Origin: JAJRXG01 sp038523965
GTDB taxonomy: Bacteria > Bacteroidota > Bacteroidia > Chitinophagales > Saprospiraceae
Assembly: GCA_038523965.1 (NCBI GenBank)
Contig: JBCBIX010000002.1
Coordinates: 1 to 64,000, forward strand
Reading direction: 5' to 3'
DNA: 64,000 nucleotides
A model generated the notes under the pieces. That model was not told the DNA's origin, searched no databases, and worked only from the letters and a program-made list of their open reading frames with translations. Of this stretch, positions 8,297 to 17,092 are shown in pieces; within the stretch, counting starts at the first letter, position 1; the number at the start of each line of letters is the position of its first letter. The translations under genes were made by a program, and so were the position numbers.

Positions 8297-11200
8297 GTGA
8301 GCGCTACCACAAGAATTGCTATGGACGAATTGCGGGCTTCAGAGGCGGGATCAAATTATGATTTGCTCATCGCCAAGTTGGATAAGTTCATCCGCAAATT
8401 TTATATCAATCAGGCGCTTCGGGGGGTACTTATCACAGTGGCTATCTGTGTAGTTGCATTCTTGGGCTACGCGATCTTAGAATCTCAGGCATATTTGCCA
8501 CGTGGTGGACGTAAACTCATGTTCTTCTCATACCTGTTGCTATTGGCAGCATCGTTTGGCCTGTTGGTGATCAGGCCGATGCTAAAGTATTTCAGCCTTG
8601 GTAAGAGAATTACCCATGATACGGCTGCAACCATTTTAGGGGAGCATTTTGAAAATGTAGAAGATCGTCTGTTGAATGTACTTCAGCTGCAACGAGCTGA
8701 AGGCGCGGGTGCAAATGCGCTTGTCATGGCCAGCATCGATCAGAAAGCCGATCAGATCAAGGTCGTCCCATTTCGACAGGCCATTGATCTGACGCAGAAC
8801 AGGAAGTATCTACGTTATGCCGCCCCTCCTGTGTTAGCACTTATGTTCCTATTGTTTGCCGCTCCGAGTCTGATCACAGAAAGCACGTACCGAATCATCA
8901 ATAACGACGAGGACTTCGAACGTCCGGCACCATTTACATTCCAGTTTCCTGATGAAGAAATGGAGGTAGTGCAGTTTGAGGATTATAGACTTACGGTAGA
9001 TGTCGAAGGCGAAAAACTCCCCAGCGAGGCCTTTATCACTATCGATAACTACGACTACCGTTTGACTAAAGAGGATGCAAATACATTCTCATACCTTTTT
9101 CCGAATGTCCGTAAAGCAACGGCGTTTAAGATCTACTCTGGACGACAGCAGTCCAATCTTAAGACACTTACAGTGCTACCCAAACCCCAGATGGTGGACT
9201 TTGACGTCTCATTGCGCTATCCGAGCTACACGAGGCGCAAGAATGAGGTCATCAGTAATAGTGGGGACTTCGCTGCTCCTGTGGGTACTGTGGTCAATTG
9301 GACGTTTCGCACACGTAGCACAGATGAGGTTAGTGTGACTTTTGGTGATGAGGAGCCAGTAAAGGTCGAGAAACAAGGCAGCGCGACATATGACTACAAG
9401 AAGTCCATCTATGCGGATGCTGCCTACACAGTTGGTCTTACCAACGATGTGGTGGATGTGTCGGAGCGTATGGATTTCTACATCCGTGCTATCCAAGATG
9501 AGTATCCCCAGATCGAAGTTGATATGATCCAAGACAGTTTGGAGGCTGATATCTACTACTTCGTCGGTAGTGCGAGTGATGATTATGGCCTGACTAAGTT
9601 GAATTTCGTCTACGAGAGAGTAGATGAGCTTGGACAGCTACTGTCCAAGGGGTCTAAGATCATCACTTTCGAAATCGCAACTCAGTCCAGTTTTGATCAT
9701 ATCCTGGACATGATGGATTATGAATTGGGGCCAGGAGAAAAGTTGAACTACTACTTCGAGGTCTATGATAATGATCAGGTGAATGGAAGTAAGTCGGCGA
9801 AGACCAGTGTCATGAGTCATCGCCGCAAGAGCATCGAAGAACTCAAGGAAGAAGAACAAAAGAATGAGGAGGAGATCAAGGATAAGTTGAAAGAGAGTAT
9901 CGAAGAATCCAAAAAGATCAAGGAAGACCTCAAAAAACTTCGGAAGAATCTCTTGCAAAAAGAGGAGCCGGACTGGAGAGATAAAAAAGAACTTGAAGAA
10001 ATACTCGAGCGCCAGCAGAAACTCCAAAAGCAACTCCAAGAAGCGCAGGATGCTAACGCTGAGAATCTTCAGAATCAGGAGCAGATGCAGTCGCTGACCC
10101 CTGAACTTATGGAGAAGCAGGAACGACTCCAGCAGTTGTTCGAAGAGACGGTTAACGATGAGATGCAAGAGCTAATGGAACAGATCCAGGAGCTTATGCA
10201 AGAGTTGGGTAAAGAAGAGTCACTCGAAATGATGGAAGAGTTCGAGCTGCAAGAAGAAGAACTTCAGTCAGAGATGGAGCGTCTGGAGGAACTCTATAAA
10301 CAGCTGGAAGTAGAGAAGGAGATCAACGAGTCACTCGATAAGCTCAACGAGCTGGCCGATGAACTCGAGAAGTTGAGTGAGGAAACAAAGGACGAGAAAG
10401 CGAATCAAGAATCTCTCCAGGAGAAGCAAGAAGACATTAATGATCAGTTCGAAAAGTTAGAGGAGAAAGTGGATGATCTCTTTGAGAAGAATGAATCTCT
10501 TGAGTTTCCGAAGGATATGCCAAGCGATACACCTGAACTCATGGATGAGATCAGTGATGAGCTCCAAGAAGGCCAGGAGCAGCTTGAGCAGCAGCAAAAT
10601 CAGGATGCTTCTGATTCGCAGAAAGGAGCCTCTCAAAAAATGAAGAAGATGGCTGCTGCTATGCAGTCCCAGATGCAGTCTGGTCAGCAGGAGCAGGCCT
10701 CCGAGGATATTGATATGATCCGCCAACTTCTTGAGAATCTGGTGACCTTATCATTTGATCAAGAGAATCTTCTGAATACGGTCAATCGCACTGTGGTAAA
10801 TACACCTCGGTATGTATCTGCAGTGCAACAACAACTAAAGATCAAGGATGACTTCAGAATCGTGCAGGATTCGTTGGAAGCACTAAGCAAGCGACAGGCC
10901 GCGATTGAAACCTTTGTCCTGGAGAAAGTCAGTGATGTCAAATCAAATCTTGCGACCTCTATGACGTACCTCGAGGATCGTAAGAAACCCGAGGCTAATC
11001 AAAGTCAGAGGAGCACCATGACTAACCTGAATGATCTGGCACTGATGTTGTCTGAAAGCATGGAGAACATGCAGCAGCAGATGGCCGGAATGATGTCGGG
11101 CAGCCAGAATTGCCAGAAACCAGGGAATTCTCCTGGAGGCAAGAAAGGTCAGAAAAAAGGTAATCGTGGGGACGAGCCATCAGATCGCATTTCTGAGGGT

Positions 11201-11692
11201 CAAGAGAAGATGAGCGAGAAGCTTCAACAAATGCTCCAGAACATGCGCGAAGGCAAGGGCAATAGTTCTAAGGATTTTGCAGAGGCAGCAGCGCGCCAAG
11301 CCGCATTGCGTAAGGCGCTACAAGATCTATCCAGAGAACAACAAGAACAAGGTCAAGGACTTTCTGGGGAGCTACAGAAGATCATCGATGAGATGGATAA
11401 GCAAGAAATAGACTTGGTCAATAAGCGGCTCGATAACGAAATGCTCACTCGCCAACAAGATATCATGACACGTCTTCTGGAAGCAGAGAATGCACAGCGA
11501 CAGCGCGAGTTTGATAATAAGAGAAAGAGCGAGTCAGGTAAAGATGTCAAACGGGAATTACCACCATCACTGCAGGAATATATCAATGAGCGTAAAGCTG
11601 TCCTGGAGCAATACAAGTATGTGTCTCCAGACCTACGTCCTCACTACAAAAAACTGGTCGACCAATACTACAAAAAGCTCAAACGAGCATAA
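8297..11692 (+). CDS. DUF4175-like giant membrane protein with long coiled coil
   Basis: 1131 residues from GTG at 8297 (ATG at 8321 is an alternative). Two membrane helices lie near residues 43-65 and 73-93 and a third near 172-192; a beta-rich extracytoplasmic region follows to about 510; from about 520 to 790 the sequence is an almost uninterrupted Glu/Lys/Leu/Gln coiled coil; the rest is Gln/Met-rich and charged. This matches Bacteroidota proteins annotated DUF4175. It is followed within nine bases by an anti-sigma-type ATPase and then ybeY, an order I recall as conserved in the phylum. The role is unknown; an envelope scaffold or tether spanning the periplasm is a reasonable guess from the architecture. 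Confidence 0.8.
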   Translation: MSATTRIAMDELRASEAGSNYDLLIAKLDKFIRKFYINQALRGVLITVAICVVAFLGYAILESQAYLPRGGRKLMFFSYLLLLAASFGLLVIRPMLKYFSLGKRITHDTAATILGEHFENVEDRLLNVLQLQRAEGAGANALVMASIDQKADQIKVVPFRQAIDLTQNRKYLRYAAPPVLALMFLLFAAPSLITESTYRIINNDEDFERPAPFTFQFPDEEMEVVQFEDYRLTVDVEGEKLPSEAFITIDNYDYRLTKEDANTFSYLFPNVRKATAFKIYSGRQQSNLKTLTVLPKPQMVDFDVSLRYPSYTRRKNEVISNSGDFAAPVGTVVNWTFRTRSTDEVSVTFGDEEPVKVEKQGSATYDYKKSIYADAAYTVGLTNDVVDVSERMDFYIRAIQDEYPQIEVDMIQDSLEADIYYFVGSASDDYGLTKLNFVYERVDELGQLLSKGSKIITFEIATQSSFDHILDMMDYELGPGEKLNYYFEVYDNDQVNGSKSAKTSVMSHRRKSIEELKEEEQKNEEEIKDKLKESIEESKKIKEDLKKLRKNLLQKEEPDWRDKKELEEILERQQKLQKQLQEAQDANAENLQNQEQMQSLTPELMEKQERLQQLFEETVNDEMQELMEQIQELMQELGKEESLEMMEEFELQEEELQSEMERLEELYKQLEVEKEINESLDKLNELADELEKLSEETKDEKANQESLQEKQEDINDQFEKLEEKVDDLFEKNESLEFPKDMPSDTPELMDEISDELQEGQEQLEQQQNQDASDSQKGASQKMKKMAAAMQSQMQSGQQEQASEDIDMIRQLLENLVTLSFDQENLLNTVNRTVVNTPRYVSAVQQQLKIKDDFRIVQDSLEALSKRQAAIETFVLEKVSDVKSNLATSMTYLEDRKKPEANQSQRSTMTNLNDLALMLSESMENMQQQMAGMMSGSQNCQKPGNSPGGKKGQKKGNRGDEPSDRISEGQEKMSEKLQQMLQNMREGKGNSSKDFAEAAARQAALRKALQDLSREQQEQGQGLSGELQKIIDEMDKQEIDLVNKRLDNEMLTRQQDIMTRLLEAENAQRQREFDNKRKSESGKDVKRELPPSLQEYINERKAVLEQYKYVSPDLRPHYKKLVDQYYKKLKRA

Positions 11693-11700
11693 GATCGTAT

Positions 11701-12099
11701 ATGGCTGTACAATCGCTTAAGATCCCTTCGTGTACTAATAATCTGTGCAAGCTTGAGGAGTTTGTCCAGAGCATAGCCAAGAGATATGGCATCACCGAGG
11801 ATAAGTTTCCAGATATCTTGATCAGTCTAACTGAAGCTGTCAACAATGCTATCATTCACGGCAATAAGAAGGATATCTCAAAGCTTGTAGAAATTCAGAT
11901 GTCCAGGACGGATGATGGTTTGGCGTTTACCGTCAGAGACGAAGGTGCTGGATTTAATCCCGCGAAGGTGCCAGACCCTACCACTGCAGAACGTCGCCAT
12001 CATTGTGGTGGGCGAGGAGTATTCCTTATGAAACAACTGGCTGATGACATTCGCTTTCGTAACAATGGTAGCACTGTGGAGATCCACTTTGCAGTTTGA
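11701..12099 (+). CDS. RsbW/SpoIIAB-like anti-sigma factor ATPase
   Basis: 132 residues of a single GHKL ATP-binding domain: N-box EAVNNAIIHGN, G1 box DEGAGF and G2-like CGGRGVFLMKQLAD. This is the HATPase_c_2 group of serine kinases that bind a sigma factor or phosphorylate an anti-sigma antagonist. No partner sigma or STAS protein is adjacent. ATG at 11701 is only eight bases after the DUF4175 stop, and the stop overlaps the ybeY start as TTGA, so translation of all three is probably coupled. The neighbours suggest a conserved housekeeping link with envelope state or ribosome maturation, but the direct target is unknown. Confidence 0.85.
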   Translation: MAVQSLKIPSCTNNLCKLEEFVQSIAKRYGITEDKFPDILISLTEAVNNAIIHGNKKDISKLVEIQMSRTDDGLAFTVRDEGAGFNPAKVPDPTTAERRHHCGGRGVFLMKQLADDIRFRNNGSTVEIHFAV

Positions 12100-12542
12100 T
12101 TTTGGAAGAGTCTCCGATCGGCTTTCATGTAGCAGATGTTGCATTTGAATGGAGCTCCACACAAGACATTTCCCGTTGGTTATGCCAAGTGTTTCGCGCA
12201 GAGGGCTGTACCCTAAAGCAAGTCCATCTGATCGCGTGTAGCGATGACTATCTGCTCCAGATGAATCGCCAACACCTCGATCATGATTACTACACGGATA
12301 TCCTGACATTCTACTATTCAGAGGATGCGATCGATGGGGAGCTTTATATCAGTATCGAAAGAGTCAAAGACAATGCCCATCAACTTGATATCCCAGAGTT
12401 AAATGAATTACATCGCGTGATCGTACACGGTGCTCTCCACCTGTGCGGCCACGATGATCAAACTCGGGAAGAAAAGCAAAAGATGCGTGACTTAGAGGAG
12501 CTGTACTTAGGTCAGCTCACCCTGTCCAATCCCGGAGCTTAG
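12096..12542 (+). CDS. ybeY: endoribonuclease YbeY (rRNA maturation)
   Basis: 148 residues from TTG at 12096. The C-terminal metal motif reads HGALHLCGHDD, inside the family pattern His-x3-His-x5-His, except that the last ligand position is Asp. Bacteroidota members often differ at this position, so the enzyme may still be active. Central LTFYYSEDAIDGELYIS fits the TDVLSF-GDI segment of the family. YbeY processes 16S rRNA 3' ends and takes part in ribosome quality control. It is coupled to the ATPase upstream and ends in a four-base convergent overlap with xylA. Identity is secure; the start codon is not. Confidence 0.92.
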   Translation: MILEESPIGFHVADVAFEWSSTQDISRWLCQVFRAEGCTLKQVHLIACSDDYLLQMNRQHLDHDYYTDILTFYYSEDAIDGELYISIERVKDNAHQLDIPELNELHRVIVHGALHLCGHDDQTREEKQKMRDLEELYLGQLTLSNPGA

Positions 12543-13870
12543 ATAAATTGATTGATCAGATTCTCAAATAACTCTTGTTTGCCACTGATCTGGTCAGGTT
12601 CTCCATGAGAGGTGATATAGTTATGTAGCTCTGTTAAGCCAAGTTGTCCTTTGGTCCAGGCTGCACCCATTCCTTCATCAAAAGAAGCATATCGATCCCT
12701 GCGCCGTTGAACATATGAAGACTCAGCCATGATGCGATCTGCTATGATAAGGGCCCTCGCAAAGTTGTCCATGCCGCCGATATGAGCCAGGAAGATGTCT
12801 TCTAAGTCAGTAGAGTTTCGTCGAGTCTTGGCGTCAAAGTTGATGCCACCTCCGACAAATCCTCCACTCTCCAGAAGGACTAACATCATCTCGGTAAGCT
12901 CGTATAGGTCTACTGGAAACTGATCTGTATCCCAGCCATTTTGATAGTCTCCACGATTAGCGTCCAGACTACCGAGTGCTCCAGCGTCAGATGCTACTTG
13001 CATTTCGTGTTGCATGGTATGCAGAGCGAGAGTGGCGTGATTGACTTCGAGATTGAGCTTAAAGTCGTCCATGAGATCATATTCTCTAAGGAAGTTCAGG
13101 CATGTGGCGGCGTCAAAGTCATATTGATGTTTAGAAGGCTCCATCGGCTTGGGCTCGATGAAAAAGTAGCCTTTGAACCCTTGTGACCTGGCATAGTCGC
13201 GTGCCTTAGATAGCATAATTGCCAGGTTATCTAATTCCCGTTTCATGTTGGTGTTCAACAGCGACATATACCCTTCTCGTCCTCCCCAGAAGACATAATT
13301 TTCTCCGCCTAATTTGATGGTGGCATCGATTGCATTTTTGATTTGTGCACCTGCATATGCCAGAGTATGAAAGTCGGGGTTGGTTGCAGCGCCATTCATA
13401 TATCGCGGATGAGAGAAGAGGTTTGCTGTACCCCACAACACCTTAATGTCGGTGCCATCCATCTTAGATTTTGCGTAATCGGTGATCGTATTGAGTCGTT
13501 TTTCGAACTCAGCTAAACCATGGTTTCCTTCATCGACAAGGTCCACATCGTGAAAACAAAAGTATTCAGCGCCAATCTTAGAGATGAATTCGAAGGCGGC
13601 ATCCATCTTTTGCTTGGCTCTATCAATGGGGTCAGAGGCTGTAGCCCATGGGTAGTGCTTTGTCCCTACGCCAAATGGATCACCACCGTCGTTACAGAAG
13701 GTATGCCAATAGGCTATCGCAAACTTAAAGTGCTGTTGTAGTGGCTTACCAGCAACGACTCGTTGCGAATCATACCATTTGAAGGATAGTGGGTTGTCTG
13801 AATCTCGTCCTTCATATTGTATTTTGGTAATCCCAGGGAAGTATTCTTGATCACCTATTATCACTGACAT
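12539..13870 (-). CDS. xylA: xylose isomerase
   Basis: 443 residues, the length of class II xylose isomerases. Motifs include the substrate loop KWYDSQRVVAGKPL, AYWHTFCNDGGDPFG, catalytic YFCFHDVDL (ring-opening His), FIEPKPMEPSKHQYD (metal Glu and Lys), and NFDAKTRRNS with metal-binding Asp near the C-terminus. It converts D-xylose to D-xylulose (and D-glucose to D-fructose) in the cytoplasm with two divalent cations. No xylulokinase or xylose transporter is next to it, so in this genome it is either isolated or regulated in trans. It is convergent with ybeY (four-base overlap) and downstream of pdxH on the same strand. Confidence 0.96.
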   Translation of the reverse strand: MSVIIGDQEYFPGITKIQYEGRDSDNPLSFKWYDSQRVVAGKPLQQHFKFAIAYWHTFCNDGGDPFGVGTKHYPWATASDPIDRAKQKMDAAFEFISKIGAEYFCFHDVDLVDEGNHGLAEFEKRLNTITDYAKSKMDGTDIKVLWGTANLFSHPRYMNGAATNPDFHTLAYAGAQIKNAIDATIKLGGENYVFWGGREGYMSLLNTNMKRELDNLAIMLSKARDYARSQGFKGYFFIEPKPMEPSKHQYDFDAATCLNFLREYDLMDDFKLNLEVNHATLALHTMQHEMQVASDAGALGSLDANRGDYQNGWDTDQFPVDLYELTEMMLVLLESGGFVGGGINFDAKTRRNSTDLEDIFLAHIGGMDNFARALIIADRIMAESSYVQRRRDRYASFDEGMGAAWTKGQLGLTELHNYITSHGEPDQISGKQELFENLINQFI

Positions 13871-13913
13871 GTCTGCTGTAGTTTTTGACTCCAGTGAATG
13901 TACACAGAGTCTG

Positions 13914-14570
13914 CTATGGAGCCAACCTCTCTATGATCCAGCTTTCGTTATCTCGTTCATAGGCGAATCGATCATGCAGCCTGCTGGGTCTGCCTTGCCA
14001 GAACTCATACCTGGATGTTTCGATGACGTACCCTCCCCAGTGATCAGGCCTTGGAAGCTCATCTGATTGTTGATACTGCCTCTCAAGTTCGGCTACACGA
14101 TCGGTTAAAATAGATCTGTCTGGGATGATCCGACTTTGGTTGGATGCCCAGGCACCGATTTGGCTTCCTTTTGGTCGGGATTGAAAGTAGCGGGTACTTT
14201 CATCGGAAGTAATCTTGCTTACCCTCCCTTGTAACTGTATTTGACGCTCTAATTCTTTCCAGAAGAAAAGTATACTCACATAAGGGTTTTGGGTAATGTC
14301 TTGACCTTTTTTGCTCTGGTAGTTGGTATAGAAAATGACCCCATTATCTGATAGGCCTTTCGCGAGCACTGTTCGGACAGATGGTCTTCCATGTGCACTG
14401 ACAGTCGCTAATTGAATGGCATTTGGTTCAAGCACTTCTGACTCAATGGCTTCATCAAACCACTTGCGTAGAAGGTCGATCGGTTCCTCATAGAGATCTG
14501 AGCGGTCGAGAGTTCCTTTTTTGTACGATTCGCGCAGGGCGCTGATTTGTGCATTTGTTCTACTAATCAT
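13914..14570 (-). CDS. pdxH: pyridoxamine 5'-phosphate oxidase
   Basis: 218 residues, standard for PdxH. Diagnostic segments are PNAIQLATVSAHGRPSVRTV and VIFYTNYQSKKGQDI (FMN binding), ILFFWKELERQIQLQGRV, SRPKGSQIGAWASNQS (PLP site) and EFWQGRPSRLHDRFAYER at the C-terminus. It oxidises pyridoxine or pyridoxamine phosphate to PLP using FMN and oxygen. The gene stands alone between xylA and prs on the minus strand, with 43 bases to xylA and 39 to prs, so all three could share a transcript starting at the prs promoter. Xylose isomerase itself does not use PLP, so the grouping is probably positional only. Confidence 0.96.
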   Translation of the reverse strand: MISRTNAQISALRESYKKGTLDRSDLYEEPIDLLRKWFDEAIESEVLEPNAIQLATVSAHGRPSVRTVLAKGLSDNGVIFYTNYQSKKGQDITQNPYVSILFFWKELERQIQLQGRVSKITSDESTRYFQSRPKGSQIGAWASNQSRIIPDRSILTDRVAELERQYQQSDELPRPDHWGGYVIETSRYEFWQGRPSRLHDRFAYERDNESWIIERLAP

Positions 14571-14609
14571 GCTTACGTAACATAAATCGTAGCAGCAAGG
14601 ATCAAAAAT

Positions 14610-15545
14610 CTATTGCACGAATAAGGCTGCTATGCTACGATACTCATGGGTATTGCGTATTGCCCTGGCGAACAACTTGCCACAAGAGAGTACATGGATT
14701 TTGCTGGTATCCTTGTCAGTTTTGAGTGGTATGGTGTCCGTGACCAAGACTTCAGTGAGCACACTCTCAGCGATACGCTCATATGCTGGGCCTGAGAGGA
14801 CTGGATGTGTACAGAGTGCTCTCACACTTTTTGCTCCTTTGTCTATGATGGCTTGGGCAGCTTTGCAGAGTGTTCCAGCAGTATCGATTAGGTCATCCAC
14901 GAGGATCACATCTTTTCCATCTACGTCACCGATGACACTTATGGCTTTAACTTGATTAGCTACTACTCGCTCTTTGTCACAGATGACCAGATTGCAATTG
15001 AAGTGCTTTGCATAGCTTCTTGCTCTCTTGACACCTCCCACGTCTGGCGATGCAAACACTACATCATGCATGTCTTGATCACGGAGATAGGGGATAAAAA
15101 TGGCGTTTGACTTGAGGTGGTCCACTGGTATGTCGAAAAAACCTTGAATCTGTTCTGCATGAAAATCCATGGTCACGATTCGATCAGCACCGGCAGCTTC
15201 GAGCATCTTAGCAATAACCTTGGCCGAGATCGGGACGCGAGGCATATCCTTGCGATCTTGACGTGCATATCCGAAGTAAGGGATGACTGCAGTAATGTAT
15301 CCTGCAGATGCACGCTTGGCAGAGTCGATGAGCAAAAGAAGTTCCAACAGGTTGTCAGCAGGAGGAAAGGTGGACTGGATAAAAAATACATAGGCTCCTC
15401 GCACAGAATCTTGGATGACTGGTTGCATCTCACCATCGCTAAACCGGTTTACAACAACCTCCGAGAGGTCGTAGCCGTAGTATTCCGCGATCTGCTCTGC
15501 GAGGTATCTCGAAGCTACCCCAGAAAGCAATTTAACATCCGTCAT
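14610..15545 (-). CDS. prs: ribose-phosphate pyrophosphokinase
   Basis: 311 residues from ATG at 15545. Motifs: YFGYARQDRKD (ATP binding), VTMDFHAEQIQGFFDIP, and the PRPP-binding loop VILVDDLIDTAGTL. It makes PRPP from ribose 5-phosphate and ATP for nucleotide, His and Trp synthesis. The frame stays open upstream to a TTG at 15569, but that codon overlaps a good -7 promoter box (15567-15574), and family members start near VKLLSG, so the ATG is preferred. The gene is divergent from an uncharacterised membrane protein gene. Confidence 0.96.
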   Translation of the reverse strand: MTDVKLLSGVASRYLAEQIAEYYGYDLSEVVVNRFSDGEMQPVIQDSVRGAYVFFIQSTFPPADNLLELLLLIDSAKRASAGYITAVIPYFGYARQDRKDMPRVPISAKVIAKMLEAAGADRIVTMDFHAEQIQGFFDIPVDHLKSNAIFIPYLRDQDMHDVVFASPDVGGVKRARSYAKHFNCNLVICDKERVVANQVKAISVIGDVDGKDVILVDDLIDTAGTLCKAAQAIIDKGAKSVRALCTHPVLSGPAYERIAESVLTEVLVTDTIPLKTDKDTSKIHVLSCGKLFARAIRNTHEYRSIAALFVQ

Positions 15546-15566
15546 TCCCTCTACTAATTGGTCGCC

Positions 15567-15574
15567 CAAAAGTA
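15567..15574 (-). promoter_or_regulatory. Bacteroidota-type -7 box upstream of prs
   Basis: On the minus strand the sequence reads TACTTTTG, an exact match to the phylum consensus TAnnTTTG, 21 bases upstream of the preferred prs ATG. No clear TTG is seen at the usual 19-21 base distance upstream, so the -33 element is weak. The match supports the shorter prs start because the alternative TTG codon lies inside the box. Confidence 0.5.
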
Positions 15575-15625
15575 GGAATAACCCACTCGTTTGGCTGTGG
15601 ACCGTGATCTTTGCACATTCGCGTT

Positions 15626-16063
15626 GTGAGCAGGAAACTTGAGAACGATATAGACCTCGCAGCAGCCATCAGAATCGTCAATAAGATCATGGACGTACGG
15701 ATGGGCATGTTGGGCGCCATATCGATGGGTTCTATCGTGTATTGGATCAACATGGATCATGGCGTGGTAGCAGGACTTATAGCGGCCTCAAAGCAAGGTC
15801 TGTACACTTTCTTCTTTGGAGCATTGTTCGTTAAGTTGGCTGAGAACATAGCTTCTAACATTGCTAATCGAGCCTTGGGAGTTATGGCGGGAGGAATAAT
15901 CCCTGCACTCCTGACCACATTTTTGACCTACTGCTTACATGCGATCAAAGGGACTCCTGAGCCTTTTCATTCGACAATTCCCACCTTGGTTTTAGGCACG
16001 ATGAGCTTTAGTACCTGGGCTTATCTTAAGCATCGCGAAGCTTGGTCTCCTCCTTCAGAGTAG
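15626..16063 (+). CDS. conserved small membrane protein of unknown function
   Basis: About 145 residues from GTG at 15626; TTG at 15611 or ATG at 15689 could also serve. Hydrophobic segments are seen around IGMLGAISMGSIVYWI, GLYTFFFGALFVKL, VMAGGIIPALLTTFLTYCL and a C-terminal LVLGTMSFSTWAYL, so four membrane helices are likely, with a basic N-terminus in the cytoplasm. KGTPEPFHSTIPT between helices 3 and 4 looks like a conserved loop. I do not recognise a functional family, although similar proteins seem to exist in other Bacteroidota. It shares the upstream region with divergent prs and overlaps the 3' end of the convergent glycosyltransferase gene by nine bases. Confidence 0.65.
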   Translation: MSRKLENDIDLAAAIRIVNKIMDVRMGMLGAISMGSIVYWINMDHGVVAGLIAASKQGLYTFFFGALFVKLAENIASNIANRALGVMAGGIIPALLTTFLTYCLHAIKGTPEPFHSTIPTLVLGTMSFSTWAYLKHREAWSPPSE

Positions 16064-17074
16064 AGACTTGATCAAGACAGGTAGTTCTTCGACCATTCTG
16101 TTTTCAGTAGTTGTGCTGTAGACGCCTTTTTCGCCTAAGTGCGCAGCGAGATACTCCTGTTCGGGCTGATTAGGCGTAGGAATAAGAATGGCTTGTTTTT
16201 GAAGGGCAAGCAGATCCATGATGGTGGAGTATCCAGATCTGGAGACCACAAGCTTCGAGCGATTCAGAAGATGGTTGATTTCCTCCGTATTCATGAGATC
16301 ATGACAATATGATAGGCCCTGACTTGACTTGTTAGGCAGTGAGGAGCCTCGTACCATGGCCACCGAATATGAGGCTGGCAAGCTTTGGATGACCTTATGA
16401 CAGAGATCCTCAAACCCCTGTCGGCTTGGCTCAGGACCTGACAGGACAAAAGAAACATCCACGTCCAAATCTGCAGGCACGATGTTACAGCGAGACAAAG
16501 GGCCGATATAGGTTGATGAGACTAAACCTTTTGATTCAGAAAGCTTACCTGCAATTCTATGATTTTCTTCTTCTCGATCAGGGATGAGCACATGATCGAA
16601 GCGATTCAGGAAGTTTCTATTTGTGACAGAGGCCATTGACGCCAACACGTTATTGCGATGAGGGATATGGATCTGATGAGCCACTACCACAGATTCGCAG
16701 AGATCTGTAGAGAGGCCAAGGCGGTGATCAGAGATCACCAGATCGATATGATAGGCAGCTACCACCTGGCTAATCATACTACTCTCTTCGTGGATAGCCT
16801 GGACCAGCCGGGGTGATGATCTCAATATGTTTATCCACATCTGTTGACTGCCGTACCGAATCCCATATGACGGGAGCTTGATGTAGGGTATATCGGGGAA
16901 TTCCTTTCGCAACCACGCCAAGGCGGCACCATCACTACCTATGATAAGGTCATTGTTGGCAGAAAGAAGCTGAATGATCGGTACACACCGTGTGGCATGA
17001 CCCAGGCCCCAGTTTAGGGGAGCAACAAGAATGCGGCGCCCGACGTAAGATCTTAACTGGGAGAGGCCGTTCAC
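16055..17074 (-). CDS. MurG-like GT-B glycosyltransferase (family 28 type)
   Basis: 339 residues with two Rossmann halves. The N-terminal half has ILVAPLNWGLGHATRCVP, the glycine-rich acceptor loop of GT28-type enzymes; the C-terminal half has VVSRSGYSTIMDLLALQKQ and LIPTPNQPEQEYLAAHL, the nucleotide-sugar binding region seen in MurG-like proteins. Bacteroidota genomes commonly hold such proteins annotated as glycosyltransferases outside the murein gene cluster, so this is not murG itself. There is no signal peptide. It lies 18 bases downstream of RNase G on the same strand. Donor and acceptor cannot be named; envelope glycolipid or polysaccharide is the likely field. Confidence 0.8.
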   Translation of the reverse strand: MNGLSQLRSYVGRRILVAPLNWGLGHATRCVPIIQLLSANNDLIIGSDGAALAWLRKEFPDIPYIKLPSYGIRYGSQQMWINILRSSPRLVQAIHEESSMISQVVAAYHIDLVISDHRLGLSTDLCESVVVAHQIHIPHRNNVLASMASVTNRNFLNRFDHVLIPDREEENHRIAGKLSESKGLVSSTYIGPLSRCNIVPADLDVDVSFVLSGPEPSRQGFEDLCHKVIQSLPASYSVAMVRGSSLPNKSSQGLSYCHDLMNTEEINHLLNRSKLVVSRSGYSTIMDLLALQKQAILIPTPNQPEQEYLAAHLGEKGVYSTTTENRMVEELPVLIKSLL

Positions 17075-17092
17075 TTCCTCAAAGTAGTCTAA

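Noticed and set aside
9638..10168. Leu/Phe-rich 176-codon minus-strand frame
   Set aside because: It is the complement of the Glu/Lys coiled-coil region of the DUF4175 gene; the hydrophobic pattern is a by-product of GAR-rich codons on the opposite strand.
15117..15557. 146-codon plus-strand frame opposite prs
   Set aside because: Shadow of the conserved prs gene.
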